Shown: one piece after another, positions 8,054 to 15,108 of the stretch
How the letters are laid out: each line of letters opens with the position of its first letter
Position numbering within the stretch: position 1 is the stretch's first letter
Assembly: GCA_012519875.1 (NCBI GenBank)
Contig: JAAYPL010000028.1
Coordinates: 1 to 27,675, forward strand
DNA: 27,675 bases
Origin: Clostridiaceae bacterium
Lineage (GTDB): Bacteria; Bacillota; Clostridia; Saccharofermentanales; UBA5734
Reading direction: 5' to 3'
Notes under the pieces: generated by a model
What the model was told of the DNA's origin: nothing
Seen by the model: the letters and a program-made list of their open reading frames with translations, nothing else
Database searches by the model: none
Translations under genes and position numbers: made by a program

Positions 8054-9772
8054 ATGCTTGAACGGATTGAGATTCACGATATTGCCCTTATTGAAACCGC
8101 CGTTTTGAGTCCCGGAGCCGGCCTGTTAATTCTGACCGGAGAGACGGGTGCGGGCAAATCCATTTTGATCGATGCCATTGGTGCCTTGACCGGAAGCAAG
8201 ACCAATCGGGACATGATTCGTTTCGGCCAGGATCGCGCAACAATAGAGGCCGTTTTTACCGATTACGCAAGCGCCTTTCCGCCGGAATTGCTCGATGAGT
8301 TGGGCATAAGCCGGGAAGATGATCCCGATACGGAGGAATTGTTGTTGTCCAGGGAGATTCTGGCTTCCGGAAAGACCGTCTGTCGAATTAATGGTCGTGT
8401 GGTTCCGCTTGGTCTTTTGCGTGATGTGGCATCCTATCTGATTGATATCCATGGTCAACATGATCAACAGGCTATTTTCAAAACCGAGACCCATCTTCAC
8501 CTTCTTGATCGATATGGCGCGCAACCTCTGGCTGACGCATTGGCAACCTGGCAGGAAATTTATGCCGATTATCAAACCTGTCGTCGCAAGCTTCAGGCCT
8601 TGGGGACGGATCCGGCCGAACGTGCCAGACGAACGGACATTCTGGATTACCAAATCAAAGAGATCGAGGCGGCAGGAATTTATTCAGGGGAAGACGAAAA
8701 ACTTTTATTGCGCCGCCGGGTTTTGGCCAATACCGAGAAAATTAAGCTTGCTTTGGCAGAGTCGCTGGAAATGTTGAGCGGAGAGGACGAAACCGCCATT
8801 TTAAACGAACTGTCACGAACGTCATCTCGTCTGGACGTTGTTACCGCGCATTTGCCGGATTTGGCCGAGACCGCAGCTCTGGTCAGGGAATCATTCTATA
8901 ATTTGCAAAATGCAACCGATGATATCCGGGCCGCATTGGATGACTTGGAAATCATGCCGGGGGAACTTGAAAAGCTTGATGAACGTATTGACCAGTTGAC
9001 AATGTTGAAGAGGAAGTATGGTGGTACATTAACCTCTGTTTTACAATTTCAGCAAACCGCTCAGGAAGAACTGGCCGAACTCAAAGACAGTGAAGCTCTG
9101 TTCAACGGCTTGGAAAAACAAAAAGTCCGGCTTGGCCGGCAGCTGATCGACCAGGGGTATCTCTTGAGCCGATGCCGGCAAGAAGCCGCTGCCGGATTGG
9201 AGGCGCACATTACCCGGGAACTTGGTGATCTGGGGATGAAAGGTGTTCGGTTCACCGTCCGCTTTGCTCCGGTTCAAGATGATCCGGATCTTGCCGGGCG
9301 CCATGGTCTGGACCAGGTTGAGTTTTTGATTTCGGCTAATCCGGGCGAACCCATGAAGCCTCTGGCTCGGATCGCTTCCGGTGGTGAAGCGTCGCGCATT
9401 ATGCTGGCCATTAAATCCATCTTGGCCGAAGCCGACCAAATACCGGTTTTGATCTTTGACGAAATCGATGCCGGCGTCAGCGGTCACACGGCTGAAAAAG
9501 TTGCCGAAAAATTGATGCGCCTGTCCCGAACCCGGCAGATCTTCTGCATTACACATCTGGCACAAATCGCCGCCATGGCCGACCGGCATATCCTGATTGA
9601 AAAAATAACTCAGAGTGACCAGACCCGAACCCGGCTCCATCTTTTGGATCATGCCGGCCGAAGCCAAGAAATTGCTCGTCTCCTTGCCGGAAGCAGTGGC
9701 GAGAAGGAGGCCGAGATTTTGGCAAGCAAGTTGCTTGATCAGGCCGCGGTAAGCAAATCTAATTTGGTCTAA
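8054..9772 (+). CDS. recN: DNA repair protein RecN
   Basis: RecN is an SMC-like ATPase recruited early to double-strand breaks. The 572-residue protein has Walker A GETGAGKS (29-36) in an N-terminal head, a coiled-coil middle (about 155-370), and the C-terminal head with the ABC signature ASGGEASRIMLAIK (about 440) and Walker B PVLIFDEIDAGVSG (about 463), then ITHLAQIAAMAD. It starts 2 bases after the argR stop. It ends the first operon and overlaps the oppositely oriented pseudouridine synthase gene by 14 bases. In spore-formers spoIVB and spo0A usually follow recN; neither is present here. Confidence 0.97.
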   Translation: MLERIEIHDIALIETAVLSPGAGLLILTGETGAGKSILIDAIGALTGSKTNRDMIRFGQDRATIEAVFTDYASAFPPELLDELGISREDDPDTEELLLSREILASGKTVCRINGRVVPLGLLRDVASYLIDIHGQHDQQAIFKTETHLHLLDRYGAQPLADALATWQEIYADYQTCRRKLQALGTDPAERARRTDILDYQIKEIEAAGIYSGEDEKLLLRRRVLANTEKIKLALAESLEMLSGEDETAILNELSRTSSRLDVVTAHLPDLAETAALVRESFYNLQNATDDIRAALDDLEIMPGELEKLDERIDQLTMLKRKYGGTLTSVLQFQQTAQEELAELKDSEALFNGLEKQKVRLGRQLIDQGYLLSRCRQEAAAGLEAHITRELGDLGMKGVRFTVRFAPVQDDPDLAGRHGLDQVEFLISANPGEPMKPLARIASGGEASRIMLAIKSILAEADQIPVLIFDEIDAGVSGHTAEKVAEKLMRLSRTRQIFCITHLAQIAAMADRHILIEKITQSDQTRTRLHLLDHAGRSQEIARLLAGSSGEKEAEILASKLLDQAAVSKSNLV

Positions 9773-10667
9773 ATTGAAAAAGACATGTCATCAGCCGTCG
9801 AAAATCGGCAGGCAGTTTGGCGGTTACGGTTATCTCCTTATGGGAAATCGGGTGATGAAAGGTCAGGCTGGCGGCGTGCAGTGCCTGCCGGCCGATTATT
9901 TTGTCCGGATCAAATGAAGCCGGCGAAGACAACCCCTGAAGAGGTGGGCGACCGTAGAGACCGTCACCGATCAGGGGGAAGCCGGCGTGTTGACAATGTA
10001 CGCGGATTTGGTGGGTCCGGCCGGTCAACAATTCGAATTTCAAAAAAGAGATATCGGAATAAGGAAAATAGTGCAGGCGCTTCCAGCGTGTTTGGGCATG
10101 AGCTCCTTCGTCATGAACCTCACGCAGGATGATGGTGCCATCAGCCCGCCGAATCGGAGCGTCGATTATTCCGCAATCGTCGGTTTGACCATGAACCAAG
10201 CCGACATATATTTTGCGCATGGGGTTTCGGGAGATCACATAGTGCGCGTGTCCGTTCCTGGCGATGAGCACCAACCCTGATGTATCGCGATCCAGACGGT
10301 TGACAGGGTGTAAGGGGAAATCTGCCAACAAACCGGTCAATGATCCTTGATCATGGAGGTAGGTGGGATGTGTGACCATGCCGGCAGGCTTATTGACCAC
10401 CAACAGCCAATTGTCAATATAACAGATATCCAGGGAATGATCGGGATGGAGGGTGGAGCGCATATCCGGGTTTGCCTGATAGGTGGCCACCAGCTGATCA
10501 CCGGTGTAAACCGGATCGATCATCCGGTGATCACGGCCGTTGCAAGTCAGCCGGCCGTAAAGACGGATTTTTTTTGCCATTGAACGAGACATGCCGGTTC
10601 GCCGGATCAAAACATCCACGGCGCGCTGGCCATGGTCCTCATGGTTAACCGACCAGGAAAGGTGCAT
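9759..10667 (-). CDS. RluA-family RNA pseudouridine synthase
   Basis: This 302-residue protein is a RluA-family pseudouridine synthase, converting uridine to pseudouridine in rRNA or tRNA. An N-terminal S4-like segment (about 12-65) is followed by VVNKPAGMVTHP, the catalytic loop HPVNRLDRDTSGL with Asp126 as the probable nucleophile, and the family block LLTGRTHQIRVHCQHAGFPL. GTGGAG lies about 10 bases upstream of the ATG. It is a single minus-strand gene between two plus-strand operons. A second family member, the RluD-like gene at 19785, lies in the window, so target specificity cannot be assigned. Its 3' end overlaps recN by 14 bases, with no terminator hairpin visible between them. Confidence 0.93.
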   Translation of the reverse strand: MHLSWSVNHEDHGQRAVDVLIRRTGMSRSMAKKIRLYGRLTCNGRDHRMIDPVYTGDQLVATYQANPDMRSTLHPDHSLDICYIDNWLLVVNKPAGMVTHPTYLHDQGSLTGLLADFPLHPVNRLDRDTSGLVLIARNGHAHYVISRNPMRKIYVGLVHGQTDDCGIIDAPIRRADGTIILREVHDEGAHAQTRWKRLHYFPYSDISFLKFELLTGRTHQIRVHCQHAGFPLIGDGLYGRPPLQGLSSPASFDPDKIIGRQALHAASLTFHHPISHKEITVTAKLPADFRRLMTCLFQFRPN

Positions 10668-10696
10668 GATATCGAATCTCCACTCTTTTTATCATG

Positions 10697-10702
10697 ATTA
10701 TA
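10697..10702 (-). promoter_or_regulatory. Candidate -10 box for the minus-strand pseudouridine synthase
   Basis: On the minus strand this reads TATAAT, a perfect -10 element, about 30 bases before the start codon. With a 17-base spacer the -35 position (10720-10725) reads ACGCCA, a poor match, so an activator or a weak promoter is possible. The spacer is filled by a 15-base motif that recurs in the rny promoter. Confidence 0.45.
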
Positions 10703-10717
10703 TCCCATTCATCGATA
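10703..10717 (+). repeat. 15-base motif, copy 1 (shared with the rny promoter)
   Basis: TCCCATTCATCGATA here and TCCCATTTATCGATA at 15027-15041 differ at one base. Both lie in the -35/-10 spacer region of proposed promoters, but in opposite orientation relative to transcription. It may be a regulator site; the function is unknown. Confidence 0.35.
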
Positions 10718-10766
10718 AGTGGCGTGAATTGGCGTGCAAAATGCTGCGATCTTTGATCAGGATGTG

Positions 10767-10800
10767 TTGATGACGAAAAAAAATAATGTTATTGTATAAA
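10767..10800 (+). promoter_or_regulatory. Candidate promoter region of the hydCBA operon
   Basis: TTGATG (10767-10772) and TATTGT (10790-10795) are 17 bases apart, each a 4/6 match. An alternative -10, TATAAA at 10795-10800, has TGACGA (10771-10776) at 18 bases. An A-rich tract lies in the spacer. The sequence ATGTTATTGTATAAAAC (10786-10802) is a weak, imperfect inverted repeat that could be a redox-regulator (Rex-like) site, but the match is poor on the right half. The first gene's ribosome binding site AGGGGGTG follows at about 10803-10810. Confidence 0.35.
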
Positions 10801-10820
10801 ACTAGGGGGTGAATTGACGC

Positions 10821-11315
10821 ATGGCAATAATTGTAAAAACACTGACTCAGGACGAGAAAAAACAGAAGTTGGCCGAGGTTCTGAGTCAGCATGGTGCAGA
10901 AGGCCGTCAAGGGCTGATCCAGGTGTTGCAAGAAGCTCAGAACATTTATGGTTATCTGCCGCTTGAAGTACAACGGGAAATTGCCTTCGGTCTGGGAGTT
11001 TCGGTTGCTGAAGTTTATGGTGTTGTCTCTTTCTATTCTTTCTTTTCCACTAAACCCAAAGGCGAATATATGATCAGTGTATGCCTGGGAACAGCCTGCT
11101 ACGTTAAGGGTGCGCAGGCTATACTGGAAAAGGTTGAAACCGAGCTGGGCATTAAGTCCGGCGAGTGCACCGACGACATGAAATTTTCCATCAATCCTTG
11201 TCGCTGTATCGGAGCTTGCGGTCTGGCACCGGTCATGATGATCAACGACGACGTCTATGGGCGTTTGACCGCAGATAAGATCCCGGCGATTTTGGCTAAA
11301 TATAAGGAGGCTTGA
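10821..11315 (+). CDS. hydC: NAD-linked [FeFe] hydrogenase, NuoE-like [2Fe-2S] subunit (HydC)
   Basis: This 164-residue protein is a thioredoxin-like [2Fe-2S] subunit related to NuoE and to the HydC/HndA subunit of NAD-dependent [FeFe] hydrogenases. It has an N-terminal helical region (GLIQVLQEAQNIYGYLP) and the metal-binding domain with Cys88-x4-Cys93 (CLGTACYVKGA) and Cys129-x3-Cys133 (CIGACGLAPVMMIN); Cys127 is an extra nearby cysteine. It relays electrons within the complex. It is first in the operon, followed after 4 bases by hydB and then hydA. The start has AGGGGGTG about 10 bases upstream. The symbol follows the trimeric HydABC nomenclature. Confidence 0.93.
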   Translation: MAIIVKTLTQDEKKQKLAEVLSQHGAEGRQGLIQVLQEAQNIYGYLPLEVQREIAFGLGVSVAEVYGVVSFYSFFSTKPKGEYMISVCLGTACYVKGAQAILEKVETELGIKSGECTDDMKFSINPCRCIGACGLAPVMMINDDVYGRLTADKIPAILAKYKEA

Positions 11316-11319
11316 CATC

Positions 11320-13122
11320 ATGGACTTGTACAGGGCACATGTGCTGGTTTGTAGTGGTACGGGATGCACGGCGTCACAGTCTCCTCAGATCGTCGAGGAG
11401 ATGGAGCGGGAAATAGCTTCTCTGGGACTCGATCGGGAGGTCAAAGTTGTTAAAACAGGCTGCTTTGGCCTTTGCGCAGAGGGCCCGATCGTCGTTGTTT
11501 ACCCGGAAGGTGTGATGTACTATCGGGTTCAACCGGCTGATGTCAGCGAAATTGTTTCGGAACATTTGCAAAAGGGTCGTTATGTCCAGCGTCTGATGAC
11601 AATTCAGACCGATTTGCCCGCAGATCAGGCGAAAAATATTCAGGAGTCACGGTTTTTTGCCAAACAGCTTAGGGTTGCGCTCCGAAACTGCGGTTTGATC
11701 AATCCGGAATCCATCGATGAGTATATCGCTCAGGACGGGTACCTGGCTTTGGGCCGAATTCTGTCCGAAAAAATCCCTCCCGCGGATGTGATTGACACCG
11801 TTAAAAAATCCGGCTTGCGAGGACGGGGCGGCGGTGGTTTTCCAACCGGATTAAAGTGGGAATTCGCCGCCAACCAGCCCAACGGGCAAAAATATGTCTG
11901 CTGTAATGCGGATGAAGGTGATCCCGGCGCTTTTATGGATCGTTCAGTGTTGGAAGGGGATCCGCACAGTATTGTCGAGGCCATGGCCATCGCCGGTTAT
12001 GCGATCGGAGCCAGCCAAGGCTACGCCTATGTCCGCGCCGAATATCCCATCGCGGTCAGGCGCCTGCAACTGGCGATTGACGCGGCGAGAAATCTGGGTC
12101 TGCTTGGCCGGAACATTTTTGACAGCGGTTTTGATTTTGACATTGAGATCCGACTGGGTGCCGACGCTTTTGTTTGTGGTGAAGAGACCGCTCTCATGCG
12201 CTCGATCGAGGGCAAGCGCGGCAATCCGACGCCGCGGCCGCCGTTTCCGGCAATCAAAGGGCTGTTTGGTCGACCGACCATCCTTAACAATGTCGAAACC
12301 TTTGCCAACATCCCGGTTATTTTTCTCCGGGGCGCCGAGTGGTTCTCCGGTTTGGGTACCGAGCGCAGCAAAGGAACAAAGGTCTTTGCTCTCGGCGGAA
12401 AAGTGAACAATGTCGGTTTGATTGAGATTCCGATGGGAACCACCCTGCGTGAAATTATTTATGACATCGGTGGAGGCATCCCCGGAGGCAAGGCTTTTAA
12501 AGCTGTCCAGACCGGCGGCCCTTCAGGCGGATGTCTGCCGGCCTCAATGCTCGACGTCCCGATTGATTATGACAACCTTGTGGCAGCCGGCGCCATGATG
12601 GGGTCAGGCGGCATGATCGTCATGGATGAGGACACCTGCATGGTCGATATTGCCAAGTTTTTCCTGGAATTCACTGTTGATGAGTCTTGTGGCAAATGCG
12701 CTCCCTGTCGCATCGGGACGCGCCGAATGCTGGAAATACTGGAGAGAATAACCGATGGCCGGGGTCAGCCCGAGGATATACCGGAACTAGAACGCCTGGC
12801 AACAGCCATCAAGGAAGGATCCTTGTGTGCTCTCGGGCAGACCGCTCCCAATCCGGTTCTTTCCACGCTTAGATATTTCCGAGAGGAATATGATGAGCAC
12901 GTCACGAAGCATCATTGCAGCTGCCGTGTCTGTAAAAATTTGCTGGACTATGCGATTGTCGCGGAAAGCTGCCGGAAATGCGGGTTGTGCGCCAAACAAT
13001 GCCCGGTCGGCTGTATCAGCGGTGTTCCGGGCAAGGAACCTTACGTTATCGACAGTTCCCGTTGTATTCGTTGTGGCGCATGCGAGGAAGCCTGCAAGTT
13101 CAATGCTGTCGTCAGGCAGTGA
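11320..13122 (+). CDS. hydB: NAD-linked [FeFe] hydrogenase, NuoF-like flavoprotein subunit (HydB)
   Basis: This 600-residue subunit carries the FMN and NAD(H) site. Domains in order: a thioredoxin-like [2Fe-2S] domain with Cys11, Cys16, Cys48 and Cys52; the NuoF-type FMN/NADH domain with GRGGGGFPTGLKW (168-180) and CNADEGDPGAFMDR (195-208); the SLBB region; a [4Fe-4S] site with SCGKCAPCRIGTRR (456-469) plus Cys503; and a C-terminal two-cluster ferredoxin (Cys551, 554, 557, 561 and Cys582, 585, 588, 592). HHCSCRVC (531-538) just before the ferredoxin may be another metal site. Fusion of the thioredoxin-like domain marks the trimeric HydABC type rather than four-subunit Hnd. AAGGAGG (11304-11310) precedes the ATG. 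Confidence 0.95.
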   Translation: MDLYRAHVLVCSGTGCTASQSPQIVEEMEREIASLGLDREVKVVKTGCFGLCAEGPIVVVYPEGVMYYRVQPADVSEIVSEHLQKGRYVQRLMTIQTDLPADQAKNIQESRFFAKQLRVALRNCGLINPESIDEYIAQDGYLALGRILSEKIPPADVIDTVKKSGLRGRGGGGFPTGLKWEFAANQPNGQKYVCCNADEGDPGAFMDRSVLEGDPHSIVEAMAIAGYAIGASQGYAYVRAEYPIAVRRLQLAIDAARNLGLLGRNIFDSGFDFDIEIRLGADAFVCGEETALMRSIEGKRGNPTPRPPFPAIKGLFGRPTILNNVETFANIPVIFLRGAEWFSGLGTERSKGTKVFALGGKVNNVGLIEIPMGTTLREIIYDIGGGIPGGKAFKAVQTGGPSGGCLPASMLDVPIDYDNLVAAGAMMGSGGMIVMDEDTCMVDIAKFFLEFTVDESCGKCAPCRIGTRRMLEILERITDGRGQPEDIPELERLATAIKEGSLCALGQTAPNPVLSTLRYFREEYDEHVTKHHCSCRVCKNLLDYAIVAESCRKCGLCAKQCPVGCISGVPGKEPYVIDSSRCIRCGACEEACKFNAVVRQ

Positions 13123-13153
13123 TATTTTACCGTGAAAAGGAGCGTGTGATTTC

Positions 13154-14926
13154 GTGAACATGGTAAATCTGACAATCGATGGTATCAAGGTCAACGTACC
13201 TTCCAGTTATACGATCCTCGAAGCCGCCCGGCATGCCGGGATTAAAATCCCGACACTCTGCTTTCTAAAAGGTGTCAATGAGGTCGGTGCTTGTCGCATT
13301 TGCTTGGTAGAGGTAGTCGGCGGCCGGTCGCTGGTGGCTTCCTGCGTCAATCCGGTGGCTGAAGGTATGGAGGTTATGACAAATTCGCCACGGGTGCGTG
13401 CTACGCGCAGGTCAACCTTGGAGCTGATCTTATCTGATCACAACAAAGATTGTTTGGCCTGCATTCGCAACGGGAATTGCGAACTGCAGAATCTTTGCGA
13501 GCTTTACGCCATTCGTGAAAACAGGTTTCAAGGGGTCAGGAGCCCGTCGATCATTGACAGCAAATCTGCGTCCATCATCCGTGATTCAAGCAAATGTATC
13601 TTGTGCGGCCGCTGTGTAGCCGCCTGTCAAAAACAGGAGATCGGTGTGCTGTCTTTTCTCAATCGTGGATTCAACACGAGCGTAGGGCCGGCGTTTGACA
13701 TCAGTATGGCCGATGCTCCCTGCATCTACTGCGGCCAGTGTATCATTGCCTGTCCGGTCGGTGCGCTGCACGAGCGGGAAGAAATTGAGTTGGTCTGGGC
13801 CGCCATTCACGATCCGGAAAAACATGTGGTGGTTCAGGTTGCTCCGGCTGTTCGGGCTGCGATTGGTGAAGAATTCGGCCTGCCGATCGGAACGCGATCC
13901 ACCGGAAAAATGTTTGCGGCTTTGCGTCGCCTGGGTTTTGACAAGGTATACGACACGAATTTCGGTGCCGATCTAACCATTATGGAAGAAGGAACAGAAT
14001 TGTTAAATCGGATCAAAAATGGCGGCAAGCTACCGATGATTACGTCTTGTTCACCGGGCTGGATCCGGTTTGCCGAGTTTTATTATCCGGATTTTCTTGA
14101 TAATCTCTCGACCTGTAAATCCCCCCATCAGATGGAAGGAGCAATCATAAAAACCTATTATGCTCAGCGCAAGGGGATTGATCCCAAAAACATTTATGTT
14201 GTTTCGGTCATGCCCTGCACCTCCAAGAAAACCGAGGCGGCGCGGGAAGAGATGATCAATGAAAAAACCGGCCTCCGGGATGTCGACGCTGTTTTAACGA
14301 CGCGTGAACTGGCCCGCATGATCAAACAGGCAGGTATTGATTTTGTAAAGCTCCCGGATGAAGGCCCGGATATGGACATGATGGGTGAATATACCGGCGC
14401 CGCGGTTATTTTCGGCGCGACCGGCGGAGTTATGGAAGCCGCCCTGCGAACCGTTGCCGATATTCTTGAAGAGGATGATCTGCCTGAGTTTGAATATACT
14501 ACGGTTCGTGGTGTTGATCAGGGAATCAAAGAGGCCGAGATTGTGGTTGCAGGCCTGAAGATCAGAGTTGCCGTTGCCCATAGTACGGCCGCCGCCCGAA
14601 AACTCTTGGATGCGATCAGAGCCGGAACAGTTCCCGAATACCATTTTATTGAAATTATGGGTTGTTCCGGCGGTTGTGTCTGTGGTGGCGGTCAACCGCA
14701 AGTTTCAGCGTCGGATCTGATGGACATTGATTTGAGAACATTGCGTGCTCAAGCGCTATACGAGGAAGATTCTCTTATGACAAAACGCAAGTCCCATAAA
14801 AACGCCGATGTCGAGGCTTTGTATAAAAATTTCCTGGGTGAGCCTAATGGTCACCTGTCCCATGAATTGTTGCACACCCATTACCGAGCCCGTGAGATCT
14901 ATCCGGACAGCGTACTGGATGAATAA
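13154..14926 (+). CDS. hydA: [FeFe] hydrogenase catalytic subunit (HydA)
   Basis: This 590-residue protein makes or consumes H2 at an H-cluster. Domains in order: plant-type [2Fe-2S] ferredoxin (Cys36, 47, 50, 64); His-ligated [4Fe-4S] motif DHNKDCLACIRNGNC (95-109); two [4Fe-4S] sites (CILCGRCVAACQ and CIYCGQCIIACP); the H-cluster domain with TSCSPGW (297-303), MPCTSKKTE (353-361) and EIMGCSGGCVCGGG (500-513); and the small-subunit-like tail. Cluster ligands are Cys299, 355, 504 and 508. Ser300 replaces the proton-relay cysteine of the textbook TSCCP motif. The start is GTG 13154, with AAGGAG about 11 bases upstream. With hydC and hydB it probably couples H2 formation to NADH and ferredoxin oxidation. 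No hydE/F/G maturase genes are in the window. Confidence 0.96.
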   Translation: MNMVNLTIDGIKVNVPSSYTILEAARHAGIKIPTLCFLKGVNEVGACRICLVEVVGGRSLVASCVNPVAEGMEVMTNSPRVRATRRSTLELILSDHNKDCLACIRNGNCELQNLCELYAIRENRFQGVRSPSIIDSKSASIIRDSSKCILCGRCVAACQKQEIGVLSFLNRGFNTSVGPAFDISMADAPCIYCGQCIIACPVGALHEREEIELVWAAIHDPEKHVVVQVAPAVRAAIGEEFGLPIGTRSTGKMFAALRRLGFDKVYDTNFGADLTIMEEGTELLNRIKNGGKLPMITSCSPGWIRFAEFYYPDFLDNLSTCKSPHQMEGAIIKTYYAQRKGIDPKNIYVVSVMPCTSKKTEAAREEMINEKTGLRDVDAVLTTRELARMIKQAGIDFVKLPDEGPDMDMMGEYTGAAVIFGATGGVMEAALRTVADILEEDDLPEFEYTTVRGVDQGIKEAEIVVAGLKIRVAVAHSTAAARKLLDAIRAGTVPEYHFIEIMGCSGGCVCGGGQPQVSASDLMDIDLRTLRAQALYEEDSLMTKRKSHKNADVEALYKNFLGEPNGHLSHELLHTHYRAREIYPDSVLDE

Positions 14927-14958
14927 CGGCTGAGATCTTGCCTCTGAACAACAATAAC

Positions 14959-15014
14959 CGCCTGTCCGGAGTGAATTGCCATATCCACACCGGACAGGCG
15001 TTGTTATCTTTTTT
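14959..15014 (+). terminator. Rho-independent terminator of the hydCBA operon
   Basis: A perfect 11-bp stem, CGCCTGTCCGG (14959-14969) with CCGGACAGGCG (14990-15000), closes a 20-base loop and is followed by TTGTTATCTTTTTT. It sits 32 bases after the hydA stop. Confidence 0.92.
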
Positions 15015-15015
15015 G

Positions 15016-15045
15016 TTGACATTGCGTCCCATTTATCGATAGAAT
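15016..15045 (+). promoter_or_regulatory. Promoter of rny
   Basis: TTGACA (15016-15021, perfect) and TAGAAT (15040-15045) are 18 bases apart. It begins 1-2 bases after the T-tract of the hydA terminator, so terminator and promoter abut. It leaves a leader of roughly 60 bases before rny. Confidence 0.75.
15027..15041 (+). repeat. 15-base motif, copy 2 (in the rny promoter)
   Basis: TCCCATTTATCGATA lies between the -35 and -10 boxes and touches the -10. It matches 10703-10717 at 14 of 15 positions. Confidence 0.35.
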
Positions 15046-15108
15046 AATATAAATGCTTATCCAAAGATCAATTCTGAAATTTAGAAATGAAACTTGATAA
15101 ATAAATAA

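Noticed and set aside
8126..8653. 175-residue minus-strand open frame over recN
   Set aside because: It lies wholly within recN, shows no domain pattern, and composition fits a shadow frame.
10686..10790. Terminator or riboswitch in the divergent intergenic region
   Set aside because: No hairpin with a T-run and no recognised riboswitch core was found; only promoter-like elements are visible.
10698..11369. 223-residue minus-strand open frame over hydC
   Set aside because: It is antisense to a clearly recognisable NuoE-like gene, has no family features and no ribosome binding site support.
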